Counted from the first letter of the stretch, positions 11,319-22,956 are shown. The stretch: DNA of 64,000 bases from Eledone cirrhosa (GCA_964016885.1 OZ024749.1:27524872-27588871); one strand, 5' to 3'. Notes: a model not told the origin generated them from the sequence alone. Made by a program: numbers and translations.

Positions 11319-14300
11319 TTGCATTTTCATGGTAAAGGCTTTAACTCACATAATATTGAATTTGAAATTTTGATATTTATTTTGAGAAGCATACCTTAAC
11401 ATCGGTATGAATAGCCAGTTACGGTCAGTTTAAACAGAAAGATGAGAGTGATGTTCAATGATATCATCATTACCATTTAACGTCCATTTTTCACACTAGC
11501 ATGGGTTAAATGGATCATCCCATGTTAGGTAAATTGGGTCAGGTGACCGTATCTTACACATATAGGACTATTTCTAGAACTGGAATCTCTTCTTAATGCC
11601 AACCACATTTACAGTGTGTGTTGGGTGCTTTTTGCCGTGGCTTGTTCATGACCACTTTACAGTGTGGGCTGCGTGCCTTTTTAAGTGACACCTACACGAC
11701 CACTTTACAATGAGGGCTGGGTGCTTTTTGTTGCGACACCTACACAACCACTTTACAGTGTGGTATGAGTAGGTGGATGGGGGTATAGTGGTTAGGTGTC
11801 TATTAGAATCTGTGTGCATGAGAAGGCGTGTTTTCTGTATTACTGTGTAACACCAAAGATCTCGATCCTGTGTCATTGTCTTTGAAAGGTTCAGTTGCAC
11901 AAGGTTATATATATATATATATGGGAGATACTGGAAGAGCTATCACCAAACTTTGACATTAAAAGCAGGACAAACCCTCAGAGTAGCAAGAGAAAGAAAT
12001 CTCAGTCATAATGGTTTTTGATTTAAGCCCAAGGTCAACCATTTTGGGGAGGGGAAAGTGAATTAGATCAACCCCAATGCATTACTGGTACTTTATTTTA
12101 TCGACCTTGTAAGAATGAAAGGAAACGCTAATCTCGGTGGGATTTGAACGCAGAATGTGCCGCAAAGTATGTTGTCCGATGACTTTACCGATACTGCCAA
12201 TCGACCACCCTAATAATCATAATAAAACGTTACGTGACAACTACTCTGTGGTGCTAGATTTGATAGCTACTCCCTACCTCCCTTACACAGTGTTGATAAG
12301 ATGATCAGTAATGGGAACAACTATTTCTACCTACCTACTTATCTCTCTCTCTATATATACCTACCTATCTTACTATCTGTCTATCTATAGCTATCTGTTT
12401 AGCTATGTATTTACTAATGAATCTATTTTCGGACAAGAATAAAAACAACAACAAAGCCCAATAGCTGTCTATGATATATATATAGAAGAAAGTCATTGTA
12501 ATTTAGTGGATATGTTTTATAATAAGTAAAGAAGATTATTAATTGATTTAAAAAAAAAAATACAAGGATGGCCAAAGTGACGCAAGGGAAAATTTCAAGG
12601 AAATATACAATTAAGCATTTATACTATAACCCAGTTCTTTTTGACAGGTACTAAGCTAATATATATATATATATGATGACCAACTGGATTTCGGGTAATG
12701 CCCTCACTTGATAATTAAGCTTGAGCATCATAGACGTGGCTTGCCTCATCATCGTTTAACGTCTATCTTCCACGCTAGTATGGGTTAGACGGGAATTGTC
12801 CCACTTGATGCAAGATTGGGCGGGTGACCGCGTCTCACTCGTATAGGACTATCTGGCAGGTTTTCTACGGCTGGATGCCCTTCCTAACATCAACCACATT
12901 TACAGTGTGGACTGGGAAGTTTATACTGTGTTACCTACACGGCCACATTACAGCGTGGACCGTGTGTTTTTTTTTGTCATGACACCTACACGATTTCATT
13001 AGTTTGGACTAGATGTTGTGGTACCAACATAACTTTATAGAGAAAGGGTGGAGTTGGCGGGAGTGGGGTAATTAATGGGTTGGGGTGTCTGTTTGGTTTG
13101 GAAGGGCCTACTGACTGTAGGTTAACTTAGCACGTAGGGAAGGCAGGTCTTCTGTAATATTGCGTGGCGCTAAAGATCTCGATCCAGTAACATTGTCTTA
13201 GAGAGGTGCAAGTGTGCATGGTCGGACTTAATCATGTCATCCTAGGTTTTTCTGGGTCTACCTATTCTGTAAATACCATCAATTTTGATCGCCCTGCACT
13301 TTTTTATACAGCTGTCATCTTTCATGTGCATGACGTGACTGTACCAACGTAATCTTCTCTCGAGTAAACAGCATCCAATCCCTCTTATTCCTAATTCTCA
13401 CTTAGTTCATTTATGTTTTGCCATTTGTGTATATTACTATTACACATCCAACAGAGCATGCATGCTTCGTTCCTTTCCAGTCTGCGCACAATCCCCATGT
13501 CTCACTGCCATGTAACATTGCTGTTCGTATACAAGCATCATACAATCTGCCTTTCATTTTCAGAGAGAAATCTTTTGTGGCCAACAGCGGTATAAGCTCT
13601 CAGAACTTTTTCCATCCTGTTCTAATTCTGGCTACTGTACAATACCATGCATCACAGAAAATGCCACATATCAAGCAATGCCTGTGCTTGAAGCTTTTTT
13701 AAGTGAGGAAAGGCTTTGCGTGGGGCCAATCCCACTCTCTGAACACTGAATGCATTTACACAAAAGAACTGGTCTACATCATTGGATGCAAACAAAGTTG
13801 CAGGTTTTATATCAGAGTGACAGAGATGTCTTAATGAATACTAGGAGTCTGTCATTCCACAAAAAGAAAATTTTATTGGATGGCCATTGACTCCCGAGTT
13901 CCACCTCCCTTTGATGGGGCTTGTTTTTCATCCTGCAGGATGTCCAAATCCCCTCTCCTCATCAAGCAAGTTTGTTGGGGTTGCCGGTTTAGTCGCTGAT
14001 GACCCAATCATGCACAGGTTCTACTGGGTTACATGTTACCAGTAGCGCTGAAGAGCGACCTGACATATATATATACACACACACACACACAAATGTATAT
14101 GGATATATATTCTGAGAAAAAGAAATTCCATATGTACGTGTATACAATTTAAACAAATGTGAAACTCACCTTTTCATTATTCTTGTAAAGTATAAATGTT
14201 GGCATGGCTGTGACTTGTTCCAATTCTGCTACCTCCTGTAATATTAAAAGACAGAATACTGAAACACACACACACACATAGCTTGGCCACCTTTTCCTGT

Positions 14301-17300
14301 CTCTAAGAGGACTTTACCTGATTTTCTAAGCTATCATTTATAGCAACTTTTTGAAATTGTTAATTTATATATAATATGTATCATTTGATATTTAATATAC
14401 TATTATGTCATCTCTACCTGCACCCCCACCCCACCGAGAGGAACGGTAGCACCCACTTTGAGAACCTTTGATTTACAGCAACCAACTGTCTGCATTTTCT
14501 ACATTTTCTATGAACTAACCCTTCAATGCTTCGAAAGTTTGATACTTTGCATTCAATGTTGTTGACATTCAAAAGTTATTTGATTATGCTTTCTATTTTA
14601 TATAGGGATTGCTGTCAGAGGCTGTTTAGCTCAATAGTTAGAGCAGTCAGCAAGTTTCTGAAAGATATCAATCAGCTTTGTTTCCTTGTACTGACTTCTG
14701 GCCCCTTTTCCCACCCGTATAAGGGGTCTTTACCGAAGTTTCTAAGCCATCATTTATAGCAACCAAATGTGTTTATAGCTATTTTCTGTATCTGTCTTAC
14801 ATTTTAAATCTTTCAACATAATTTCATAAGAACCATATGTTAAGTTACTATCACCTTAGTAATGAAATAATAATTTTAGCAAATCCCTAAAAAATTATCA
14901 ATCAATTAATCCTTTAGCATTTACATAACTCTATATTTACTATTGTATTTTCATGGTAAAGACTATCTCACATAATATCGAATCTATGAGACTTTGATAT
15001 TTATTTTGAGAATATCTCATACCAGTATGAGCGGCCAGTTACGGCCTGTTTGAACAGAAAGAGGTGAGAGAATTTTGGCCTGATACAGCCGGTTTAAGAC
15101 AAATAAAATGTAAAGTTGACCCAAACAGGATTTGAACACAGAATGTAAAGGGTTGTAACTAAATGCTGCAAAACATTCTATCCAATGGTCTAACAATTCT
15201 GCCAATCTGTTTCCCTGTAATAATAATTGTTTTTAATTTAGGGCACAATGCCAACAATTTTTGATTAAATTGACTCCCAGTGCATTACTGGTACTTTATT
15301 TTATCGACCCTGTACGGATGAAAGGCAAAGTTAACCATGACAGAATTTGAACTCAGAACGTGAAGAGCCGTACTCTACGCCACTAAGCATGTTGTCTGAC
15401 CTTCCACCGATTCTGCCAATCGAAATAATAATCAAGTTCTAGGGCAGCTGGCATTGAAAGAGTTAATACTTTAGTTGAACTCCAGAATCTTGTACAAACA
15501 TTCATAAATTACTTGAAACTGCTCCTGCTTCTATGGTACAAACCTGTTTGTTTGAAAGTGTTGATATTTATCTAAATCTAAAAGCCTGCCATTATAATGT
15601 TATGTAACAACCAATCCTTGTTAAGTTATGTTCCAAACACCTACTTACTAAAGAGAAATTTAATTATATTACAAAATCCCTCCAAATTCCTCATTATTTT
15701 CAAAACTATTAAAATTTTGGCAGGGTTAATGACTAGCATATGAAGAGGAGAAAAAAACTTACGCCAGCATCATCAACGTCCACTTTACACATAAGAATTG
15801 AACTATATTTAGTTGCCATTTCCTGTATAAAGAAAAAAAAAACTTAAATATTTCATTCTCCATAAATGATCTTTAAAAAAAAAAAAAGTCTAAAGACTTG
15901 TCTCAATCACAGCAGTTCATCAAGTCGGTGCTTATCCTGGTTTCTGTGGAGTGAAGCAACAGAGAATACAACCCCCCCCCCCCCGGACAAGACGCCAGTC
16001 CATCACAGACAGGGTTAAACCCCCCACCTATTACTAGTACTCATTTTCAGCTGAGTATACTGGATCAACTTGAAATGAAGTGTTTTGCTTGAGAATACAA
16101 CACACAATTAAGTCCAGGAATCAAACTCACAACATTATGATTGTATGTCCAACACCCTTACCACTAGGCCACACGCCTTCATAAATGATGGTGAGATAGT
16201 ATTTTACGGACAGAAGGAAATGAGATTGAGTTTTGTTCAGTGCAATTCCAAGGACCCTTAACTCCTGATGGACTTACCAGAACACTAGTTATATATATGT
16301 CTTGGGTATTTTTAAGATATAGAAGAATCGAGCCCAATACTACACAAGAGAGAGGAAGATGGGACTCAGTATTGCACTGGAACCTTTTTCTTTATTTCTA
16401 TACTGTCAACTTTGATAGCTATTCTCTCAGTTTGGTCTATTGAGGGTAGAACCTCAATCTCCAATGCATTCTCCACATTCATTAACCTCTCATCATAACA
16501 CTTCCATGTTTCTTTTTAGAATCAGGAAGCATGAGGCACTGTTATTTTGTACACACATCTCTCCCATGATATCCTGGTTTTCTCTTGTACACTTTATATG
16601 CCTAACCCTAACACTGCAGAACATTGACAATACCCTGACATTCTGCCTCCCCTCTCACCCAATAAACCTGGTGCCTAGTCTCTCTTCTAGCTACTTAGAA
16701 TATATAAGCAAGAGACGTTGAGGTTGAAAGAGTTATACACAAAAAATACCAAGTAAGAAAAATATATATCCATACCTCAAGTTTTGGAGCAATCATTTTA
16801 CAAGGGCCACACCAAGTTGCATGAAAATCTATTACAACAAGACGGTCCTTTGAACTTTCCAAAATCTCTTTGTATTGCTCCTAGAATCAGGAAGAAAATG
16901 GAAAACATTCATTTATGAGAGAAAAATGTAACTTTAAAGCCCACTGTTAAACACGCAAAAGATAGGCAGGCAAAAAAATTTGGGAGCTGGGTGGTCCCAC
17001 TATGAGGGAGGTCAGGCCAGTTAGCCATGCCAAGCCTTATTCCTAAAGGAGTCATGTTAATGGGTGGTACTGATATGAGCCAAGTCTAGCCAGATGGCTG
17101 AATGGAAAAATAGAGATTAAATGGGGATGATTATGATACATGAAATTTTGTTGAAAAACTGACTTTATATTTTTTGTGGGAAGTAATGACGTTAGGGGTA
17201 AAAAAGCATGCAGAGTTTAAATTAGTATGTATATTAAATGTTTTGCTTCATGTTTCCTGGTTTCCTTGAGTTCAAATTCCACCAAGGTCAACTTTGTCTT

Positions 17301-20300
17301 TTATCCAGCCCAGAGATGGTGGATTGGAAAAATTGTTAAAGTATCAGATGGCCTTGCTATATCTATTCCGACTTAAAATCCAAATCTCGCCTCATGCTCC
17401 CACAAAAAAAAAAAAAAAGATGCTTCTAGAAGCAATAGAAATACAATTTTCTTAGTCTGATCTGACAACTAGCTCCTTTTTTCTGCCAGGAGTTGAGACC
17501 AAAAGATAGTATCAGCAATGGAAAGACCGATAGAAACACAATTTTCTTGGCCCAATCTGAACTGGCTCCTTTCTTCTCTCAGGAGTTGTAACCAAAAGTA
17601 TCAGCAATGGAAAGACCAATAAAAACATAATTTCTAACTATTGATCTTTACTTTTCCATGATCTGCCACGGAAATCTGTGTTTAACTTGGCCTTATGGGA
17701 GCATAGCATTCTACCCACGAAGCCAGCTAATCAAGCAAGACAAAAAGTACCTAGTTCTGGCAAATTTTAGGGGCAAAAGAAAAAAGTAGGTATATTGCAC
17801 ATCGGAAAATATTTAAACCTGTGCACACACTTTACATTTCTAGCATGAATTATCTTCCTTTAACAGTTCATTGGTCAGTGATGCAACTTTATTTTTAACC
17901 TCACCCATTCAGCAGGTCAGCTCCAGCTCATTGTTAAAATTAACTCATATAGAGACTCACCAGGCCCATTTTCATCCCCACCCTGCTACTGTTGGTACTC
18001 ATTTCCAGCTCAGAGTATTGGAGCAACACAAAATGAAGTGTTTTGCTCAAGAATACAACATAACACCTAGTCCCGGAATCGAAATATTATGATTGTCCCC
18101 AACACTATATTAAAAAATTTTCATACAAGTTTATATAGACCGTAAGATGTGATTACAACATCCAACCGAATGAAGACTCCTCAGCATTGTTTTTTAAAGC
18201 TCCAAATCAAGCCTAATCGACCAAATGCTTACCCAGCCGTTCTTGTTTTAATTTCTTGACATAATATATCCACAGCACTACAACCAATACCCACTCCCCT
18301 GTTTAATGACAGCAAGGCATGATTCGAAAGCGATTTACCTGCTATATTTAGCAGGTTGAGCGACCGCATAACCAAGATTCTTGAACCTTTTACATCATTG
18401 ACGCCTACATAGAAACTTTAGCCCACCCTCACCCCATTCGACACTAGGTATGTTCGAAAAAAAAAAAAAATTTTTTCAGTATAAAAATAGACATTAAAGA
18501 CTAATTATATGTAATGCTTTGTTTTCTCATCATCAGTGTACATTCGTTCTCTTATGCTGGCATGGGCTTGGTAGGCTGTGACCAGACGTAGTCAACCAAG
18601 ACTTGTCACACATGTCATAAAACTTCAATCGACTCTGAGCAGTCCCACCTACCACTCTTTGAGAACTCTTGGTAGAGAGAGTGTGTGTGTGTGTGTGTGT
18701 TCTCGTTGACATATGACATGATGTATTTGTATGCACAACAATAGTTTCAAGTAGAAGACAATTCAACCCTCCCGTTCACTAAACCCACCAACACCTAAAG
18801 TACGAGATGGAAATACAAATATGACTCGTGGTTGAAATAAATTGTCTAAATTACGATAGAATATATGTATGTGGCCACTGCCACAGCTTCGATTTTACTA
18901 ACCTTCCAATCATATATATCTATATATATAAAACAGAGGATGTCTGTCTGTATAAATCCCTAAAACTTGCTGCTTATATTTCTTGAGGTGCAATGGGCTA
19001 AATTTTTTAAACTTTTTCTGCCCTAGGGCCCGCATTAGGCGAAAAACCGCATTTTAAAGGCATTTTTGAGGTGTAACTTGAAGATAATCCAGCCAATTTC
19101 CTCGAAATTTGCAGCACACATTAGTTAGTCCCCTCACATTGCTGTGGACAAAAAAAAATTCAAGATTCTATTAATGGTTTCTAGGAAATTTACGAATTAG
19201 CACTGGGCATTACATGCCATTTTCATTTTCAATATAAACGCTACTTAAACATCATAAGTAGCATATAATATTTCGTTAAAAATTTGGTTTATTTGACAGA
19301 GGACACAACACTTACTTTTAAGCAGGACCATATTTGCCGTGTTATTGACACCGTAAAACTCACGTCTGTGCTACTTCTACTAAGACCCCTTTGTTGCACT
19401 TACACCGCAGATTGAACGCCCTGCGCAAGTACGCTGAACAGCGGTTGCGCTAATTCCGTGGTGACCCCTTTTGTTGCTGTGTAAACGCAGTTCAACCAGT
19501 GCTTGTGCTAATTGCACTATGACCCCTTTCTGCTGCAGCTGCGTTGCCACGCTGATTTCGTCATCTCAATATCCCTACTTAAACCTACATCCCTACTTGG
19601 TTTTCACATAATTGACTACGTCGCTCCTTCAGACTGACGTGTGTTCCCCATCCGTGATGTAATTTGTGAACAGACTTACGACATACATCACCCCACAACA
19701 TTTACTTACTCCTTTCGCATACAGGATTTCTGCTATAAGCCCACTGACACTGCTACTACTGGATTTGGCCCGCGGGTGTTCTACGTTTCCAGTAGATGAA
19801 CAAACATTCCCTGAGAATAAGGGAATTCAAAAAGTACACAGCTACATTCCTCAATCTTTTCATATGCATGTTGCTATTTCACGTTTCCTACCCTGTGCAA
19901 CGCCGGGTCCTGCTGCTAGTATATATCAGAATCAAATCTCCGAAGCAGAGTTTTAAATTACCAACCTTATAACTATAAGCTTGCTGATACGAATCTATTT
20001 CGTTTCGCCACTGAAATGTGTAGTGTAAAAGTCCACAGGGTCCTCAGTCAGCAAGTGTGGAATTGTTTGCTACACATCTAGCCTAATGGAAAGAGAGAAC
20101 GCAAATATAAACGCTGCCCAGAGCAGGGCGAGAACACGTGTTATTTGCATCAAATAACGGCTCTCATGAATTGGGGAATATGCTAGAGAGAGCAGCCCAA
20201 CCATTCAAATTTATTAGCTCAACAATTTGGAGCTCGTTAATTATACAAGCATCGGAATTAGAGTATTCCACAGTTCACAGTAATAATAACATTAGCTCAA

Positions 20301-22324
20301 AGAAGAACAGAGATTTGATTCTGACTTAATGTTCTTTCTATTTAATTGCTAACCTGTAGGTGTTGTTTTCCATACAGTAACGGTTAAACTCACATGTAAT
20401 AATTCTTTACACTCATCTCACTGTGTAATATATTTGTATTCGAGCTCAGTTGAAAATTCTGTTCTTCCTTGAGCTAATATGATTACTGTGAACTGCGGAA
20501 TAGTCTAATTCCGATGCTTGTGTGTGTGTGTGTGTATATATATATATAGTTTCCATTTGTTAATATCGTGGAGAGAGAGAGAGAGAGAGAGAGAGACGAC
20601 ATCAAACATCATCATCGTTGTTTTACGCCTGTATTTTCCATGCTTGCATGGGTTGGACAGGTCAACGGTCCAAGATTAGACCAGATGCCTTTCCCAACAC
20701 CAATCACTTTACATAGTGTAAAAGGTGTATATATTAAAATGGCACCAACCTAATTGCATTAAAGAGATGGCAATACCACCAACAACAGCATAGACACAGT
20801 ATCTTCATTCACCCACATCTACGCATGCATAAAATAAATTCTATCTTATTTTAGGCAAAGCGGGACTTTTCCCAGGCCCTCTAGACACTGGGAGAGAAGA
20901 AAGCATTGTCTCTCGAATAAGGGTCGCACATCGGCTGCGAGGGTGTCCGTCAAGGTGCGCGCGACATGCACCGCACGCATCGCGAGAACCACCGCTCGGC
21001 AACGGCCCCATCCCTTCACCAGAGTCGACTTCGCTAAAGGTACCCCAAGAACCAGGTGGTGGTGTTAAACCAGACAACCGATTCAATCTACAAACCAAGT
21101 AGAGGTACAGCATAGAGACGGAACAAGAAATTTGATCTTATGCTCTAATGATTCTGTCCGACGAAGATGGTAGTTTAGCACGATGAATCAACAGAATGTT
21201 ATGTACCAATCGTGTTGATCAGCCATGACACAGCAGACCTTATCATCAAAGGCATTCCAACGGACACCACATTTTTCAGTGTGTCATATACTTCACATAT
21301 CCTTTACTTTACAGTTCAAAATAGAAATTTTTCGAATAAGAAAATATATATAGTCCAATTTAGGTTTACTTTGGCTTCTTCACTGGCCTCTAGACGAAAA
21401 AAAGTAGTCACTACATCCCATGATTTAGGTACAAGACTAGAAATTAAATGGGAGGTGTGCGAGCGGGGAGGGGGAAAGGGATTGTTATACTGATTGTTAT
21501 AACCGGAATTTATGTCGGCACCAGAGGGATAACTGTGAAGGTCGATCGTAGAACGTAAAGGGCTGAAAACAAATACCGCAAGGCATTTTCTCCTGCCAAC
21601 ACACCAGGGTATTGAAGAACAGTACAAATATAAAATACAAATACCAGGGTGTGGACAATTTATCGAATAATGGGAGATTTTTCGCTTTAGATGTACAAAA
21701 CAGAATTCAATAAGGCGAAAGTGAATATTCACTTTTTGATTTCTTTTTATTTATTATTAATCGAAAGATTTGTAAAAAGAATTTTTTTGAATGAATGAAT
21801 TATTTGGAATTTTTTTTCTCCTTCACAACTGATTGTTTATTTGCCGCCCACCAATAAATTAGATCCAGAAAGCAAATTGGTTACGAGTCCCAGAAAAGAA
21901 TCGGTTTTCGTTTTGACATTTTTTCTTTTCACTTTAACTCACTTTATTTTAATTTTAAATACCATTACCGAATAATGATTGCTAGCTTTAGAATAAATAA
22001 ATAAACAAGACAAATAAGAAGTGGGAAATAGTTATTAGTCGCTTGACTGGGTAATTGCACCTGGGAATGCATATATATATATATAGGGCGGTGCCCCAGC
22101 ATGACCTCAGCCGGATGGCTGGAACAGGTAAAAGAGTATATATATCGACAGTCGGTTGACAAGATCCCAGACTTCGTTCGCATAATGAGTGGAGTGAAGC
22201 TGGTCAAATCGGACCGAGGGAACAATGTTTCCGTTGGTCTTTCCAATTGCTAATACTATCTGTCGGTCGCAAGGAAAACAGGCACACATATATAATCTAC
22301 CTATATAAACAGTTAGAAAAACGG

Positions 22325-22363
<39 letters not shown>

Positions 22364-22956
22364 AATGAAAGGTATAGAAAACATTGTAGCAAAAAGCTAT
22401 ATATATAGCATACATACAGATAAGAGACAAACACTATTCTATGATCTACTACAAGAAATCTTTTCATATAGAGCTTCTTGTGACATTGTGCGTAAATTGT
22501 AAGAAAACGCAAAATATTTTGTTCGATTCACCGAATTCATTAAATGTAAACATGTTAGAGTTAGTGTTAAGTTACCACGTCAGCTTGTATGTGTGTGTGT
22601 ATGTATATATATATATATTGATTGATTGAAATACCTCCCAAACTAAAAGCGGTGTTTAAAAGTACATTGTTGATAAAATTAATATCGATCTAGTTTATAT
22701 AAATGTATATATTTCAAACACTTATTAACTGTTTTAGAGAGACGAGTTATATATATACACACATGCTCCTAGTTTTTATTTGATGGATGCATATAAAGAT
22801 CTGTTCGTATTTTGTGTGTTGAGGGTTTTTTTAAACTAAAAGTTGAGGTATATATAAGACATAAGAAATATTAATATAAAAGCGAGATTGTAGTATAATG
22901 GGGAGAGAAATATAGAAAAATGGGTAAAATCTTACCACAGTTGTGATCTCAATCAT
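10397..22956 (-). CDS. TXN: Thioredoxin gene, 5 coding exons (complete)
   Basis: Five reverse-strand exons join to a 104-residue thioredoxin: 22956-22936, 16880-16776, 15822-15763, 14235-14170 and 10459-10397. All four introns are phase 0 with GT...AG ends. The protein is a cytosolic disulfide reductase, recharged by thioredoxin reductase. Key features: buried Asp25, active site Trp30-Cys31-Gly32-Pro33-Cys34-Lys35, the KVDVDD strand (55-60), cis-Pro74 in MPTF, and a Gly-Ala-Asp near residue 88 where vertebrates have Gly-Ala-Asn. Length matches the usual 104-106. Only one non-active-site Cys (Cys54) is present; position 72, before MPTF, is Ala where human TXN has the regulatory Cys73. No signal or transit peptide is seen, so a cytosolic rather than mitochondrial form is inferred. 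Introns are loaded with LINE, SINE, MITE and Helitron DNA. A TATA/CCAAT pair lies just upstream. Confidence 0.93.
10569..10753. mobile_element. MITE with mariner-like inverted ends (copy 1)
   Basis: About 185 bp. The ends ATGAAAAGTTCATAGG and, on the other strand, CTGAAAAGTTCATATG are inverted. The inside matches 33386-33584 (CAATGCAGTTATNAATNAGA, GAAATTAATGCATGCAA). Inserted next to a TG microsatellite, in thioredoxin intron 4. Confidence 0.7.
10872..11160 (-). mobile_element. tRNA-derived SINE, family S1b
   Basis: Reverse-strand element. Its head (GGCGGCGAATTGACAACCGT) and B-box-like TTCAAATCCAG lead into GGATGAAAGG and a longer 3' part ending CCTATGACTCC. Related to S1 in the middle but with a different 3' half. 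Matching copies are at 31067-31355 and 33030-33275. Confidence 0.65.
11257..11450 (+). mobile_element. TTAA-type MITE copy with internal (TA)n expansion
   Basis: Starts TTAA|CCCTTTAACTC. The short CTCTATATT motif of other copies has become about 50 bp of TA. The rest (TTTTCATGGTAAAGGCTTTA) matches. The right end is lost. Confidence 0.7.
11457..11905 (-). mobile_element. LINE family A 3' end
   Basis: Reverse-strand fragment: protein tail [20 protein letters not shown] (11900-11840), then 3' UTR with AGTGTGTGTTGGGTGC-type repeats (read on +), ending in ATCATCATT at 11460. The same 3' order is seen at 62340-62770. Confidence 0.8.
12014..12209 (-). mobile_element. tRNA-derived SINE, family S1
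   Basis: Reverse-strand copy. CGACCTTGTAAGAATGAAAG and CCGATACTGCCAATCG mark the body and head; the 3' tail is diverged. Confidence 0.75.
12210..12746. other. No gene recognised
   Basis: Thioredoxin intron 4 sequence with CTATCTAT-type simple repeats (12340-12400) and short TA tracts. Nothing coding. Confidence 0.4.
12747..13702 (-). mobile_element. 5'-truncated LINE family A
   Basis: Reverse strand: [20 protein letters not shown] near 13560-13500 (broken frame), then LSKTM..DRDLWRYTVIQK near 13200-13150, then the 3' UTR with repeated CCACACTGTAAATGTGG-like segments, ending in GATGATGAGG at 12747. It matches the better preserved element at 60800-62770 and is clearly inactive. Confidence 0.82.
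13703..14169. other. No gene recognised
   Basis: Intron 4 DNA. 13860-14065 is richer in G+C, with no frame or known repeat I can name. A CA/TA microsatellite follows at 14066-14110. Confidence 0.35.
14170..14235 (-). CDS. TXN: Thioredoxin exon 4
   Basis: Twenty-two residues ending FILYKNNEK. Contains the cis-proline MPTF. Acceptor TATTACAG precedes 14235 and donor GTGAGT follows 14170. Confidence 0.93.
14236..14908. other. Thioredoxin intron 3, no gene recognised
   Basis: A+T-rich with a CA tract (14266-14278). A TAGCTCAATAGTTAGAGCA segment at about 14625-14645 resembles a tRNA A box, but no B box follows. Confidence 0.4.
14909..15095 (+). mobile_element. TTAA-type MITE copy
   Basis: TTAA at 14905-14908, then TCCTTTAGCATTTACATAAC, the shared core and GAACAGAAAGAGGTGAGAG. 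It ends at GCCGGTTTAAG, where a SINE fragment takes over. Confidence 0.7.
15098..15207 (-). mobile_element. SINE S1 fragment
   Basis: Reverse-strand head and B-box part (GGATTTGAACACAGAATG, CTAACAATTCTGCCAATC), lacking the 3' tail. Confidence 0.65.
15224..15421 (-). mobile_element. tRNA-derived SINE, family S1
   Basis: Reverse-strand, almost full-length copy from TAATTGTTTTTAATTTAGGG to CGATTCTGCCAATCG. Confidence 0.78.
15763..15822 (-). CDS. TXN: Thioredoxin exon 3
   Basis: Twenty residues, [20 protein letters not shown], the central strand. Acceptor TATACAG before 15822 and donor GTAAGT after 15763, both phase 0. Confidence 0.93.
16018..16180 (-). mobile_element. OR-type SINE head fragment (S2/S3)
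   Basis: Reverse strand: GAAGGCGTGTGGCCTAGTGG (A box), then a B box and the conserved body that on + reads GAAATGAAGTGTTTTGCTTG. The 3' half is replaced by other DNA. Confidence 0.7.
16776..16880 (-). CDS. TXN: Thioredoxin exon 2 (active site)
   Basis: Thirty-five residues with [19 protein letters not shown], the redox-active WCGPCK. Acceptor GATTCTAG before 16880 and donor GTATGG after 16776. Confidence 0.95.
17430..17635 (+). repeat. Tandem duplication of the SINE S3 middle segment
   Basis: Two roughly 100-bp copies of the S3 segment: CAGGAGTTGAGACCAAAAG with AGTATCAGCAATGGAAAGAC, then CAGGAGTTGTAACCAAAAGT with the same continuation. Confidence 0.65.
17636..18527. other. Thioredoxin intron 1 with SINE debris
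   Basis: About 17925-18105 is a decayed reverse OR-type SINE (AATGAAGTGTTTTGCTCAAG is readable on +). No coding exon was found in the rest. Confidence 0.45.
18528..18660 (-). mobile_element. LINE 3'-tail fragment
   Basis: CTCATCATCAG then ATGCTGGCATGGGCTTGG on +, the reverse-strand form of the (GAT)n-tailed LINE end. Diverged. Confidence 0.5.
18919..19919 (+). mobile_element. Probable non-autonomous Helitron
   Basis: The 1,001-bp segment begins TCTATATATATAAAACAGAG, with TGTCTGTCTGT just inside. It ends GCAACGCCGGGT, CCTGCTG, CTAG. The flanking host bases are A before TC and T after CTAG, the A/T insertion of Helitrons. A short ACCC...GGGT stem precedes the CTAG. No Rep/helicase frame is present. 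Confidence 0.65.
20246..20520. mobile_element. Foldback/MITE with ~70-bp inverted arms
   Basis: 20246-20315 (starting CAAGCATCGGAATTAGAGTA) is a near reverse complement of 20454-20520. The roughly 140-bp centre is unique. It ends next to a TG microsatellite. Confidence 0.8.
20521..20596. repeat. TG/TA and (GA)n microsatellites
   Basis: TGTGTGTATATATA at 20521-20549 and (GA)n at about 20572-20596. Confidence 0.85.
20598..20735 (-). mobile_element. LINE 3'-tail fragment
   Basis: On +: CATCATCATCG, TTTTACGCCTG, ATGCTTGCATGGGTTGGAC and CCTTTCCCAACACCAATCAC, the usual (GAT)n-tailed 3' UTR in reverse. Confidence 0.75.
20855..21062. other. G+C- and CpG-rich island of unknown origin
   Basis: About 200 bp with dense CpG (GGTGCGCGCGACATGCACCG, CGCACGCATCGCGAG) in otherwise A+T-rich intron 1. 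A 90-residue reverse frame crosses it, but I recognise no domain. It could be a captured fragment of a gene or repeat. Confidence 0.4.
22087..22270 (-). mobile_element. SINE S3 3' half
   Basis: Reverse strand: GCGACCGACAGATAGTATTA, GCAATTGGAAAGACCAACGG, then CCATCCGGCTGAGGTCATGC. It shares its middle with 35742-35954 and its end with the piece near 35600-35660. Confidence 0.7.
22322..22362. repeat. (AC)n(AT)n microsatellite
   Basis: Simple CA then TA run in thioredoxin intron 1, with a second TATG/TA cluster at 22590-22620. Confidence 0.85.
22936..22956 (-). CDS. TXN: Thioredoxin exon 1 (start codon)
   Basis: ATG at 22956-22954 encodes MIEITTV, then donor GTAAGA. Exon 2 continues in phase 0 with [10 protein letters not shown]. 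Seven residues agrees with the short first coding exon of animal thioredoxins. The call depends on fit with the downstream exons, since 21 nt alone carry little information. Confidence 0.82.

Noticed and set aside
14620..14690. tRNA gene (TAGCTCAATAGTTAGAGCA)
   Set aside because: A-box-like only; no B box, anticodon arm or acceptor pairing follows.
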